The notes under the pieces were generated by a model. The model did not search any database. It was given only the letters and a program-made list of their open reading frames with translations, and was not told where the DNA came from. From Benincasa hispida (taxonomy: Eukaryota > Streptophyta > Magnoliopsida > Cucurbitales > Cucurbitaceae), in NCBI RefSeq assembly GCF_009727055.1, contig NC_052358.1, forward strand, positions 48,273,802 through 48,337,801: a stretch of 64,000 nucleotides of DNA, given 5' to 3'. A program made the position numbers and the translations under genes. Shown here piece after piece: positions 10,066 through 20,613 of the stretch. How positions within the stretch are numbered: the first letter of the stretch is position 1; each line of letters opens with the position of its first letter.

Positions 10066-11358
10066 ATACGTTATGACAATTTTCAGTTCTTGTTTAGTGG
10101 ATTTAGAAACTTAATTTGGTTGTTGTGTGATATATTGCAGTTATGGTAGCCACTTCAAATATGAGTGTTGTAGTGGATTTAGGAACTTCATTTGTTTGTT
10201 TTGTGACTATCCTGCAGTTATGGCAGACACTTTAAATATGTGTATTTTAGTGTACTTGTTGTCACTTTGTAATTTAAATGACGTTTAGGTGGAATTAGGA
10301 CACATTCGTAGCTTGAGAGGGAGGGATGTATATGTTGCAATTGTTTTTTAGATTATCTAGAAGCCTAATTGTGCACTTTAAAAGAACTTTGTTCTTGGAT
10401 TTATTTGTAGGGATCTGAGAGTTGAGTTATATGCTTTTAGGACTATCAAATGACGGGTTTAGCCTTGAAAGAAATTTAGGTGGATTTAGAGGGGAGGGAT
10501 TCGCTTCGACGCTTTCTATGCATTTGTTGCTACTTTGTGGTTTAAATGACGTTTAAGTGGAACCAGGACACGTTTGTAGCTTGGGAGGGGAGGGGGATGT
10601 ATATATTGTAATTATGTTTTAAATTATCTTGAAGCCTAAATGTGGACTTTAAACGAATAAGTTCTCGGCTTATTTATAGGGATCTGATAGTTGTGGAGGT
10701 TTAAAGGGTGTTTATCTATTTATTTAAGTGGATTTACGACATGCTCGTAATGTGGGGGAGGGGTTCACATCTTAATTATAATAATTTTAATCACTTTTTA
10801 GATAGTAAAATCGTTGTTTGTGATGTTCATGTTTTAATTATGAACATTGACAACATGTTTGTAGCTTGAGAGAGAGATCATTCCTCATAACCATTTTAAA
10901 TATTTTGTTTTTCCTATTTCCGGTTGTTCGTGTAAATTCATAAAGATCATTTTTTTTAGATTGCAAGAAGATTTTGTGAGATGATTACTTAGTTTGGTTT
11001 AGTATCTCACTTATTTTGGCTTAGGGAAGATTAAACTTTTTTTTTTGTATAGGGGATTTGTAAGAAGTTAGAAAAGCTCAAAATTAATTGTATGTACAGT
11101 TTTTTGTTCGTAAAATTTTATAGCTTGTTTATTAAATATTAGTCTTATTTTTAAATATATAAACTTACTTTTGTTATATTTATCCTCAATTGATTTGTTT
11201 GAAGATTAATTTTTGTATGTGCATAATTAGGTATTAAGGAAATAAAAAAGTTATTTAATTGTTACAAAAAAATATATAAAATTATAAACAACTCATATCG
11301 ACGGAAATAAACGTTGGCAGAAATCTGCATATTGAATTGAAATTTTGTTGTTTAGAAC
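10066..11358 (+). repeat. Non-coding CACTA interior with imperfect repeats
   Basis: A 76-bp direct repeat starts at 10,096 and 10,172 (AGTGGATTTAG..CTTCA/TTAAT). A longer repeat of about 270 bp recurs near 10,270-10,440 and 10,540-10,700 (AAATGACGTTTA.GTGGAA and TAGGGATCTGA). Weaker partial copies extend to about 10,880. The last 80 bp (CGACGGAAATAAACGTTGG) resembles the sequence resuming after the LTR at 15,461. Confidence 0.5.
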
Positions 11359-11484
11359 TGTTGGGATTGGTGTCCTAATTCTCCTGGTGGTCTTGTAGTT
11401 TGTAAACATATAGTATTAATAAAATAAATGTTATTTTATAAGCATTTACTCAAATTCAATAATCTAAGATCCGTGGTTATTTCA

Positions 11485-11700
11485 TGTAAATTAAGTATGT
11501 ATGTGGAGACATATAAGTGGATCATGCCTAAGATACCTTATCCTTGTGACACTACGAATATGACTTGCTTTGTAGTTCATATAACTTAAACATGTATGTG
11601 GAGACATACAAGTGGATAATGTCCCTTATTCTGGTGACACTACAGATACGGCTCGCTTTATAGATGTTACAAGTGTTGTAAAATGCTACAAATGGTCCGA
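11485..11700 (+). repeat. Short internal duplication in the outer LTR
   Basis: The block ATGTATGTGGAGACATA(T/C)AAGTGGATAATG-like followed by a GTGACACTAC core and TTTGTAG/TTTATAG appears twice, near 11,498 and 11,591. The inner LTR carries it once. Confidence 0.5.
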
Positions 11701-12551
11701 TCCTGACCATTCATGTAGAGACATGCGAGCGGGGTATCCTATAAAAATAGTATGTATAAAATCAAACCACGAGATGATTAGTCTCTTTATATAACACCGT
11801 TGATAATTGACATTTACATTTCACTAGGATGACCATAGATGATATGACCTTAATCCTGAGTGAGTTGGGAACTCTTGCTCTGAGGGCGGTCCTTTGATTT
11901 GTATGAGTGAGAGTGACTATATTGCCAACTCAACAAGCCTACCATTTTTGGGATTCGTCTGATTGTGGAGCTGGGAACTCTGCTACACAAGACGAAATTC
12001 ACTCATTCCCCGAAGCAGGGGTAAGTAGATAAATTGCTCCCTTAAGGGCTGATTCTGAATCTTGAACATAGTGGCCACACCCTCTCTTGGAAAGAGATGA
12101 CTCAGTCATAGTAGGACTATGACTTATTGTTCATTAGAGAAATCGGTGGTACTTAAGGAGCTAGATGTAACTATAGGGGCAAAATGGTAAATTAATCCAG
12201 TTGTACTTACGAGCGATTTGTGAAGGGTTGTTGCATTGTTGACTGGTTATATCCAATGGACACGAAAATATATTTGTAGTGCGAAGAGTGCAACTATCGA
12301 TCTTTAGTGGAGTGACCAACAGTTAACGGATGTTGGGTATCGTGATTAAAAAGTTTAGTAAGTTATTCACCTACCGTTGGAGCTTCAAGCTACAGGTCCA
12401 TAAGGTCCCCTTGGTAGCTTAATGGGTTCAAGTTAATAATCAGATTTTGGGTTAGTTTGAAGTGTTTAAATTAACGAGAGGAAGTTTAATTATATGCGAT
12501 ATAATTAAATTAATTTAATTATATGTGATATAATTGATATGATGTATTAGA

Positions 12552-14552
12552 TGAATGAACTTTTAATAGAGAGATCCATGAGCAGAAGCAAGATCGGTCC
12601 AAACCCCATTGTGACATAACATACACATTTACAATCAAACAGTAATAGTTATGCAAAATTCTAAATTATAGCGTGCTTTCAAAAAGGGAAATATTAAGGA
12701 TTAAGTGAACTTACCCTTGAAGAACTATTCTTCTCGTTCCTTCGAACTTACTACATGATCATTCAACAAACACAAACGTCAAGCCTCAATAATCTCCTCG
12801 AACAAGAGCCAATATACACTCAACCTTCAAACACGAAACAGACACCACCAATGGGCTGCCTTGGTATTCTCGGTGTGAGAATCCAGGAGTTGTGGGCACT
12901 GTAGGATTTGGTAGAGGATAGGAAGAATTTGGCATTTCGTATAGACGATTGAGTAAGTGGGAGATAGGTTTAGTCTATCGTATAGATAGTTACTCGATCG
13001 TTTAGAGGATAAGTGACTATCGTATAGAAAACTTGCTACACGATCGTGTATGCTCTCAAATTATCATATAGCTATATCTTTTGATCGCACGATTTACAAA
13101 TTCGTAAGGATCGCATAATGTAAAAATGAAAGCATAATTTTAACCATCAGTTACCATAACTGATCACAACTTCCCACTAAGTTGGTTATGGGAGAAAAAA
13201 ACTGTAATTAATGATCATATAATTGATTTAATTACAAATATAATCAAGATATTCACACCTACAGTTTTAATATCACATCTCATGCAATATATAAATCATA
13301 GTTCTTTTTCTCCCTTATAGCATTTAATAATAATTCCTCTAATTAATGTATCTAATACATTAAGTCTATTACATCTCATTTAATTGATACAATTTAATTA
13401 TATCATATATAATCAAATTTCTTCTTGTTAATTTGAACATTTCAAACTAACTATAAAACTGATTCTCAACATGAATCTATTGAGCTACCAAGGGGACCTT
13501 ATGGATCTATAGCTTGAAGCTCCAACGATGCGTAAATAACTAACTAAACTTTTTAATCACGATATCCATCATCCGTTAACTATCGAGCATTTCACTAAAG
13601 ATCGACAACTGCACTCTTTGCGTTACAAATATATTTTTTTGTCCATTGGATATAACCAATCAACAGTACAATGACCCTCACATTTCGCTCGTAAGTACAA
13701 TCAGGCCAATTTACCTTTGCCCCCCTATAATTACATCTAATCCTTAAGTACATTTGATTCCTCTAATGAACAATACATCATAATCCTACTATGGGTAATT
13801 CCTTCTCGGGCCAAGAGAAGGTGTAGCGTCACATTGTTCAAGTTCCAGAATCAACCGGGAGTAATTTATCTACTTACCCCTAAATCGGGGAAGAAGTGAA
13901 TTATGTCTTGTGTAGCTGAGTTCCCAGCTCCCCAATCAGACGAATCCCCAAAAAAGTGGTAGGTTTGAGTTGGCGATCTAGCCACTCGCACCCTCATAAC
14001 AAACAAAGGACATCACTCATTAGGCGTGAGTTCCCAACTCACTCAGGATTAAGGTCATGTCACCTATGGTCATCCTAGTGAATATGAAAGTCTCTTAAAA
14101 ACGCGTACATAACGAGACTAAACATTTTGTGATCGCATCTTATAACAAAACTTCTTTTGTATAGGATACCTTACTCGCATGTTTAATGCATGAATGGTCA
14201 ATATCAAACCATTTGTAGTACTTTAAGAACCTTGTAACATCTACAAAGCAGACCAACTCGTAATGTCAAGGAATAAGGTTACCCTCATTCTGTCCATCTA
14301 CTACAAGACATTTAGAGATTATCACTTAAAGCATGATCACTGATATGTCCCATTACATCATGCTTAAGTTACAATTGATAACCAGATATCTTAGTTTATT
14401 AGTTTTGTGGTTAATGCAACAAAAAATATCTCTTATCAAAGATTGTAGTGAAGAAAATATCTTCATATTATTACATCACCAAATGTTTGCTCATATACAA
14501 GATGTTTTTACAAACTACTGGACTCAACGAGATTTAGGGCACAACCACAACA
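12552..14552 (-). mobile_element. Solo LTR (2.0 kb) nested in opposite orientation
   Basis: On the minus strand it starts TGTTGTGGTTGTGCCC at 14,552 and ends ..AAAGTTCATTCA at 12,552, i.e. TG..CA. TTAGA occurs on both sides (12,547-12,551 and 14,554-14,558, with one extra T), a likely 5-bp target-site duplication. Its sequence is the reverse complement of the outer LTR over most of its length; for example CTACCAAGGGGACCTTATGG mirrors CCATAAGGTCCCCTTGGTAG. No internal region remains. Confidence 0.75.
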
Positions 14553-15460
14553 TTTAGATACATTAGTTGGAGAATTAATATAAATATGATTTTATATTAA
14601 TACCGATAAATATATAAAAAGAACTATGGTTTATATGTTTCAAATGATGAAATATAAATACTACATGTTAATAAATATAATATGATAAGTTGGTTATATA
14701 TTTATTTATAATATATTAATTATATAATAATTAATTCTTTTTCTTTAATAACCGATAGAGTGAAAGGTTATTGGAAGTTATGGTAACTATGAGATAAAAG
14801 GAAAATCGTTTACCAAAATCAGGGTTGATTTCATTTGTGTCGTTTGACAAAAGAAAAGACTATCGTGTAAAAGTATTTTACTAAACGATAGTATCACAAC
14901 CTAAACAATCAGAAGTTCTGAGTTTACTATGCGATAGTTACTCATTACTACACGATCGAGTGGTAAAGTCGTCTATACAATAGGCTTCTGTTGACTGAAC
15001 GATCTAGTATTTCGTCTATACGATAGACAGTATCCATCTCCCATTTACTCGATCGTCTATCTTCTTCTTTCCTCTATTCAAAATCATACAGAGCCCACAA
15101 CTCATTGATTCTCACATCGAGAATACAAAGGTAACACTTGTTGTGGTGTTCCTGTTTAATTCGAGGTTCGAAGATCGAGTTGGACTCGTTAGTGATCGAG
15201 AATTCATCATTTCATATTGTTGGCTGTTCCATTCGTTGAGATCATTCTGATCGAGTTGCTAAACGATCGAGGGATACTTGAAGAAAGGTTCTTCAAAGGT
15301 TTGCATACTCTATTTCTTGTTTGTTCTTTTATAAGAAGCTTGCTGTAATTTATAGTATATGCATAATCTGTTCCGTTTAGATTGTAATATTGTGTTCTTT
15401 CTCAATGGAATTTGGAACGATCTGCTTCCGCTCACTGGATCTCGATTCAGAGTTCCTTCA

Positions 15461-15750
15461 AAGATTATGATTTTCCCGACGTAAATTGCATTTTGTTGGA
15501 AAAAAAAAACATATGCTGGCGCAAGCAATTGTGTTACAAAAAATGGTATTTATGCCGATGCAAGCAATTGTGTTACAAAAAATGGTATTTATGCCGACGA
15601 AATTCATTTTCGTTGGGAGGAACTTCTCCCGCATGGATACGCCGATGATTATGCCGACACAAAAAGATGTGTTGGCATAACCTATCCCAACGTTTTTAAT
15701 ACTTTGTCCGACATTTTTTTACGTGAGGAAATGTAAAAATTCTTGTAGTG
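15461..15750 (+). mobile_element. 3' terminal region of the CACTA transposon
   Basis: Ends ..AATTCTTGTAGTG at 15,750, the reverse complement of the CACTACAAGAA terminal inverted repeat that names the superfamily. The subterminal region has several short repeats, including CAAGCAATTGTGTTACAAAA twice (near 15,521 and 15,561) and recurrent GCCGAC, as expected for transposase-binding arrays. The matching 5' terminus was not found. Confidence 0.6.
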
Positions 15751-15977
15751 GTTGAGTTTTACTCATATTATTTTTTAAATGGTTGTTTTTCTTTTGAATA
15801 TTTATAATGGTTATTTAGTTTATTGTTTTAAAAGAAAATACTTGTATTCTTTGTGGTAGTTAGGAAATTAGAAAATTCTTCACAATGATCGTATCCTAAG
15901 GGAGGAATCTACATAGAGAATGGATAGAGAAACATATAACTTCTCATTCTCATATAATTAAGACACTGTTTTAAAGG
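15751..15977. other. Spacer between CACTA end and copia element
   Basis: AT-rich DNA with no recognised feature. It ends with AAAGG (15,973-15,977), the left target-site duplication of the next element. Confidence 0.6.
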
Positions 15978-16744
15978 TGTTAGAAATGGCAGGACCCTCA
16001 AAACGACGAATAGTAATCGGTCAAGGCATGAAGGTTAAGCAAAGAGCAAAAACCTGCAAAATAGAAACTCGTTACAGGCTGAGTCGCGGAGCTCGCTCTC
16101 TTTAAGACGTTTCGTGACTCTGCCCAAGTGTGCAAGCAGGTCTGAAAATTGTCACGTCGTCTTCAGGATAAAACAACCAAGGAAACTCGATCGAAAATGC
16201 ATCATTGCCGACCAGAATACACACCTTTCTAACTCACTGCTCAAAAAACTAAAATGGAAAAGTTTTGAGGAAAATTGGAATGAAGTTAATGAGTTGTGTT
16301 TTTGGAATTATTGAAGGTCACCCCATATTCACGCGTGTGGGATGTCCATTGAACCTTAGGACGGGGAGGACCTTTTCTTTTGTTTTTTTAATTAAAATTA
16401 AATAAATAAATACTAATTTTTTTATTAAATACGTAGTGCGCATGTGGGATGTCCATTGAACCTTAGGACGGGGAGGACCTTTTCTTTTGTTTTTTTAATT
16501 AAAATTAAATAAATAAATACTAATTTTTTTATTAAATACGTAGTGCGCATGTGGGATGTCCATTGAACCCACATTGGTCTATCTCCTCACTTCCTCCAAA
16601 ACATGGGTACCCCTTAGGGCCTAAACCCAAAATTCAAGATTGCAGTACATAAGGGAGGCTTCCAAATTGAAATTTTCCAATGTGGGATTCTCCAACCAAA
16701 GGTTGGTTTCCTCTTGTTTTTGAAAGTTAAATTTTTACCCAACA
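15978..16744 (-). mobile_element. 3' LTR of the 16-21 kb copia element
   Basis: On the minus strand starts TGTTGGGTAAAAATTTAAC at 16,744 and ends at 15,978. It aligns with 20,614-21,315 (shared blocks AGCAAAGAGCAAAAACCTGC and AACCCACATTGG), and carries an extra 107-bp tandem duplication. Confidence 0.85.
16337..16550. repeat. Exact 107-bp tandem duplication in the 3' LTR
   Basis: Units 16,337-16,443 and 16,444-16,550 are identical, beginning GTGGGATGTCCATTGAACC. A third partial start follows at 16,551. The 5' LTR does not have the duplication. Confidence 0.85.
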
Positions 16745-16756
16745 ATCCCCTACTTG
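16745..16756 (-). other. Polypurine tract of the copia element
   Basis: On the minus strand AAGTAGGGGATT lies directly before the LTR start TGTTGGG, the expected place for the second-strand primer. Confidence 0.7.
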
Positions 16757-17469
16757 GAAATTTAATCAAAAAGAGAGAGAAAAAAGATTTTCATCGAGCA
16801 GTTTTAGTCTATACAACACTAAGCATAAGCAAAGCTTTCTTATGACTTGAACCTTTACATAGTATAGATGATTCAGAATATATTAGAGTAACCCTTGGTT
16901 TTGAACTCTATCTTTAACAGTATCTCACACAGAGTGTCATTAGGGTGTAGTACGAAAGCCTGTGCTTTAAGGCCTAGCACGTGTATCATGGTTTAGTGAA
17001 TGCTCTAGAGAGTTTGCCTAAAAACTCCATAAGAAGCGGCTCTCACTTCCACATTCACACAGATGAGTCTATCAAGAGTACTCTTGTAGCTAGGTACCCC
17101 ACTAGTCATCAAGTATAGATCTCATTAAGAACTAAGTTTAACCTTTCTTATGCTTCAGGATATCATGATCAGACTGTAAACCATAAGAATGGAACTCTTT
17201 GTTTGGTTTAACATGATTTACTATATATCACTTGTGATCAGTTATTACCCGTTGAACCTATTTCTTAGGATTTTCAGTCTGCAAGTTGGGTTTTCCTCAC
17301 CGTGATTCATCTTTCTATAGGCATGAATCCCATCTTTTCTGATTCTGAGGTTCTGAAAACCTTTTCTCTAGCCAGTCCTTTCGTCAAAGGATCTGTTAAA
17401 TTTTCATCAATTCGTATGTGATCCACTCTAACTGCACCAGTAGTGAGAAACTCTCTAATGGTATTGTGC

Positions 17470-18480
17470 TTACGACGTATTTGTCATCTCTTTCCGTTAT
17501 AGTAACGGTTCTGAACTTTTGCGATTGTTGCAGTACTATCACAATAGATCAATATGGCTGGTACCGGCTTTTCCCATAAGGGATGATAGTAGACTTCTAA
17601 GCCAGCCTGGTTCTTCACTAGCTGTCGCTAGTGCTATCATTTCTGACTCCATCATAGATTGGGCTAAAATAGTCTGTTTCTTGGACTTCTAAGAGACAAC
17701 TCCGCCAGCTATATTAAAGATATAACCACTCGTAGCCTTTGAATCATCCGAAAGAGAGTTCCAGTCAGCATCGCTGAAGCGTTCTAGGACAGCGAAAAAC
17801 TTTTGATAATGTAATCCTAGGTTTTGTGTTTTTATCAAGTATCCGATTACCCTTTCTATAACATTCCAATGCTCTTTACTAAGTCTGCTTGTAAACCTGC
17901 AAAGTAACCCTACAACATATGCTATGTAAGGCCTAGTGCAGTCAGCGGCGTATCTAAGACTGCTTATGGTGCTCGCATACTCAGATTGATTAACACTATC
18001 ACCAGTGTTCGTGAACAACTTGACACTAAGGTCATAAGGACTACAGGCTGGTTTACAATCAAAGTAATTATATTTCTTTAGAATCTTTTCTAAATAGTGA
18101 TATTAATTCAAAGAAATTCCCTTTTCAGATCTATTTATTTTTATGCCTAAGATTACACTAGCTTCTCTTAAGTCTTTCATGTCGAAGTTTGCACTCAATA
18201 TTGATTTCACATAATTTATGACGTGCATGTACTACGAGGTTATAAAGGGCAGCGAGAGAGAACAGGATATGATTGAGGTAATTCTAGTGACACGGGAGAA
18301 GGTGTCAAAGAAATCTACATTTTCTCTTTGTCTAAAGCCCTATTCTACTAACCTCTTTAAATTTGTTGACAGTCCCATCAGGTCTAAGTTTCCTTTTTAA
18401 GATCCATTTGCACTCTATTGCCTTACATCCTAGGGGTAGATCTACTAAGTGTCAAGTCCTATTTGACTCAAGTGAGTCTA
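17470..18480 (-). pseudogene. Copia reverse transcriptase / RNase H remnant, palm deleted
   Basis: Minus strand. Near 18,420-18,380 the early RT motif ECKWILKRKLRPDGTV is visible, then FSLAALYNLVVH near 18,250. The frame then jumps to the late RT segment (ANFDMKDLREASVILGIKI, about 18,190-18,140). The intervening palm with the catalytic YVDD is missing. A clean frame at 18,018-17,689 continues with YASTISSLRYAADCTRPYIA and the RNase H part (FSDADWNSLSDDSKATSGY), then QTILAQSMMESEMIALATAS. Several stops lie between blocks. This part would copy the RNA genome in an intact element; here it cannot. Confidence 0.8.
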
Positions 18481-18628
18481 TCTCATCATTTATGGCTTCT
18501 TACCATAGGTTAGCATCTTTTTTTACATTGTAGGTCAGGAAGTCATTTTCAAATGGCGGTTCTAGCTCTTTTGCTTCTTCTAGGTTCTAGGCCAGTTTCC
18601 TCTCCAGGGTTAGGATTTCTAAATATGG

Positions 18629-19450
18629 TTATATCACTTGATTCAGAGCCCTCACTATTCCTTGATTTAAAAGGAAAACTATCTTCAAAGAAGTGGCATA
18701 ATTTGACTCAATGATCACTTGGTTCACTAGATCATAGAACTTGTAGGCTTTACTATTTAAGGCATAATCTATAAAGATATACTCGTAAGCTCCACTAGCC
18801 AACTTTCTCCTTTTCGGTTCTGGAATCCTTATAAAGGCTAGACAACCCCATATTCTAAAGTAGGACAAGTTTAGTTTCTTATTCTTGAGAATTTCGTAAG
18901 GTGAAGTTTTGTTTTTAGACTTTGGGATTCTATTTAGGACATAACACACGATAAGGATGATTTCACCTCACCAATAAGATGCAACTTCTAAACTAAGTAA
19001 AATAGCAACTACTATCTCAGCTAAAGTTCTATTTTTTCTTTCGACTTTTTTGTTCATTTCAGGAGAATAAAGTGCGGTCTTTTTTGTGTATTATTCCATG
19101 TGAGTTAAAGAACTCATTAAAACTGTCTGAGTCGTACTCGGTTCCCCTATCACTACAAAGTCTTTTAACCTTTCTATAAAACTGAGTCTCTATTTCAGAA
19201 ACAAAAAAGTTTGAAGGCATCAAAAGCATCACTTTTGTTTTTCAGCAAGTATACAAAAGTAAAATCAGCAATAAAAGTAATGAAATACCTTTTACTGTTC
19301 CTAGTCAAGATGTCATCAAATTCACAAACATAAAAATGAATCAAATCTAGAGGCTCAGAATTCCTAAGTACAAATTTATGCGGAGTTTTAGTAATTCTAG
19401 CTTGACTACAATATTCGCATTTATCAAAATCATTCGTGGATAACTTAGGT
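18629..19450 (-). pseudogene. Copia integrase remnant
   Basis: Minus strand. The GAG-pre-integrase/zinc region is visible (LYHVNKNFISNMIR, then CEYCSQARITKTPHK), followed by the start of the catalytic core (FITFIADFTFVYLLKNKSDA). The second core Asp lies in SDRGTEYDSDSFNEFF near 19,160-19,120. Downstream, 18,949-18,629 reads YVLNRIPKSKNKTSPYEILK and FRIWGCLAF, the typical C-terminal part of copia integrase. The frame is broken between about 19,195 and 18,949 by stops and shifts. Confidence 0.8.
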
Positions 19451-19633
19451 ATCATTTCCAGCCTAATCATGTTACTAATAAAATTCTTATTCACATGATA
19501 GAGTCTAACATACCAAATATTCATAGAACACAACATATACAGAGAAGGTTTCATTTTATTAAGGTCTAAATTTAATTTGAACATTCGCTCAGTTGCATAC
19601 TCTTTCCCTATAAATAAATTATTTTTGGTGAAG

Positions 19634-19905
19634 GTATATAGGTCTGCCCCTATAATTTGAGTAAACCCGGCTTTGTTGAGGAGATAGCCTGAAATCAAAT
19701 TCTTTGTTATCTCTGGAGTATGCAGAACGTCCTTCAACGTGAGGGTCTGGCCCTGTCTCTTATACACATCTAGATGTGTATAAGAGACAGGTATATAGGT
19801 CTGCCCCTATAATTTGAGTAAACCCGGCTTTGTTGAGGAGATAGCCTGAAATCAAATTCTTTGTTATCTCTGGAGTATGCAGAACGTCCTTCAACGTGAG
19901 GGTCT
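19634..19905. repeat. 115-bp direct duplication flanking an adaptor junction
   Basis: 19,634-19,748 equals 19,791-19,905 (both begin GTATATAGGTCTGCCCC). The copies abut the 38-bp adaptor. The pattern fits an assembly or gap-closing error rather than biology. Confidence 0.9.
19753..19790. other. Tn5/Nextera mosaic-end junction adaptor (artefact)
   Basis: CTGTCTCTTATACACATCT (19,753-19,771) followed at once by its reverse complement (19,772-19,790). This is the 19-bp Tn5 mosaic end in the back-to-back form used as the circularisation junction in transposase-based mate-pair libraries. It is not plant sequence. Confidence 0.97.
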
Positions 19906-20052
19906 TCCCAGAGGTAAACTTCAGTTCCACCTCACCGGTTCCAGCAACTTTCGTGGAGTGGTGATCTCCCAACAGAATATTTTTATCCTTAGTTTCAGTA
20001 TAAGTTTTAAATAGACTAAGGTCGTGACAGACATGGTGTGTAGCGCCATTGT

Positions 20053-20575
20053 TTATTCACCACCCTTCACAACCACCAATCACATTTACTTCTGTGATCA
20101 AGGCGACTAACGATTCTTCTGTCAGGTTCGTCTGACCAGCAGGACGATGTTTGTTCCTACAGTTCCTAGCCTTGTGCCCAGGTTTATTACATTTAAAGCA
20201 GAGGAACTGTAACGTTCCCCTGAATGGGGCTTTTGTTTTTTTCTGTTGGTTTTGGTTACTGAAGCCACGGTTTTGACCTTTTCTCTTTGTTCCTTTAGAT
20301 TTTTTGTTAGGTTTTATCACGGCAGAGGCGGATTTCCCAGGTACTATGTTCACCTCCTCCCTCCGGTTCTGCTTTCGAGCTTCCTCCTCGATCCTTAGTC
20401 GGGTTATAAGACTCTCCAAGGAGAACTCCTTGGTCTTATGCCTCAAAGTGTTCTTAAAGTCCTTCCACAAAGGGGGCAGTTTATCAATAATAACAGCAAC
20501 TTGGAATTATTCGTCTAGAGACATACCTTCAGTAATTATCTTGTGGGCTATATTCTGGAGTTCATGGGATTGGGC
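20053..20575 (-). pseudogene. Copia gag, C-terminal part
   Basis: Minus-strand frame 20,470-20,057 reads [20 protein letters not shown], a Lys/Gln-rich linker, then the CCHC knuckle [14 protein letters not shown] (about 20,200-20,159) and [11 protein letters not shown], where TGA replaces a Trp codon before the protease. The knuckle binds RNA during packaging in intact elements. The N-terminal half of Gag, the leader and the primer-binding site are absent because the adaptor junction at 20,576 joins this region straight to LTR sequence. Confidence 0.8.
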
Positions 20576-20613
20576 CTGTCTCTTATACACATCTAGATGT
20601 GTATAAGAGACAG
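20576..20613. other. Second Tn5/Nextera mosaic-end junction adaptor (artefact)
   Basis: Same 38-bp palindrome as at 19,753. To its left is gag DNA; to its right is the 5' LTR, with no leader or primer-binding site. The join is therefore chimeric and sequence between LTR and gag is missing. Confidence 0.97.

Larger units (their letters stand above)
11359..15460 (+). mobile_element. Copia-type LTR (about 2.1 kb), split by an inverted LTR of its own family
   Basis: The plus-strand LTR runs 11,359-12,551 and resumes 14,553-15,460. It opens TGTTGGGATTGGTGTCC and ends AGTTCCTTCA. The two halves together match the inner LTR end to end, which shows the inner one was inserted into it. No primer-binding site, polypurine tract or coding sequence adjoins it, so it behaves as a solo LTR. 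Flanking pentamers (AGAAC before, AAGAT after) do not match, so its target-site duplication is lost or it arose by recombination. Confidence 0.7.
19451..20050 (-). pseudogene. Copia protease region, interrupted by adaptor
   Basis: Minus strand. After Gag the frame reads NNGATHHVC, where the usual protease core D-T/S-G-A has Asn in place of Asp. It continues with GDHHSTKVAGTGEVELKF and LKDVLHTPEITKNLISGYLL. The adaptor at 19,753-19,790 and an exact 115-bp duplication around it break the frame, so the open frames on either side start or end with adaptor-encoded residues. Confidence 0.7.

Noticed and set aside
19195..20606. Open frames starting MYKRQ or ending LLYTSRCV
   Set aside because: Those residues are encoded by the Tn5 mosaic-end adaptor, so the frames are partly artefactual; only the copia-like parts are annotated, as remnants.
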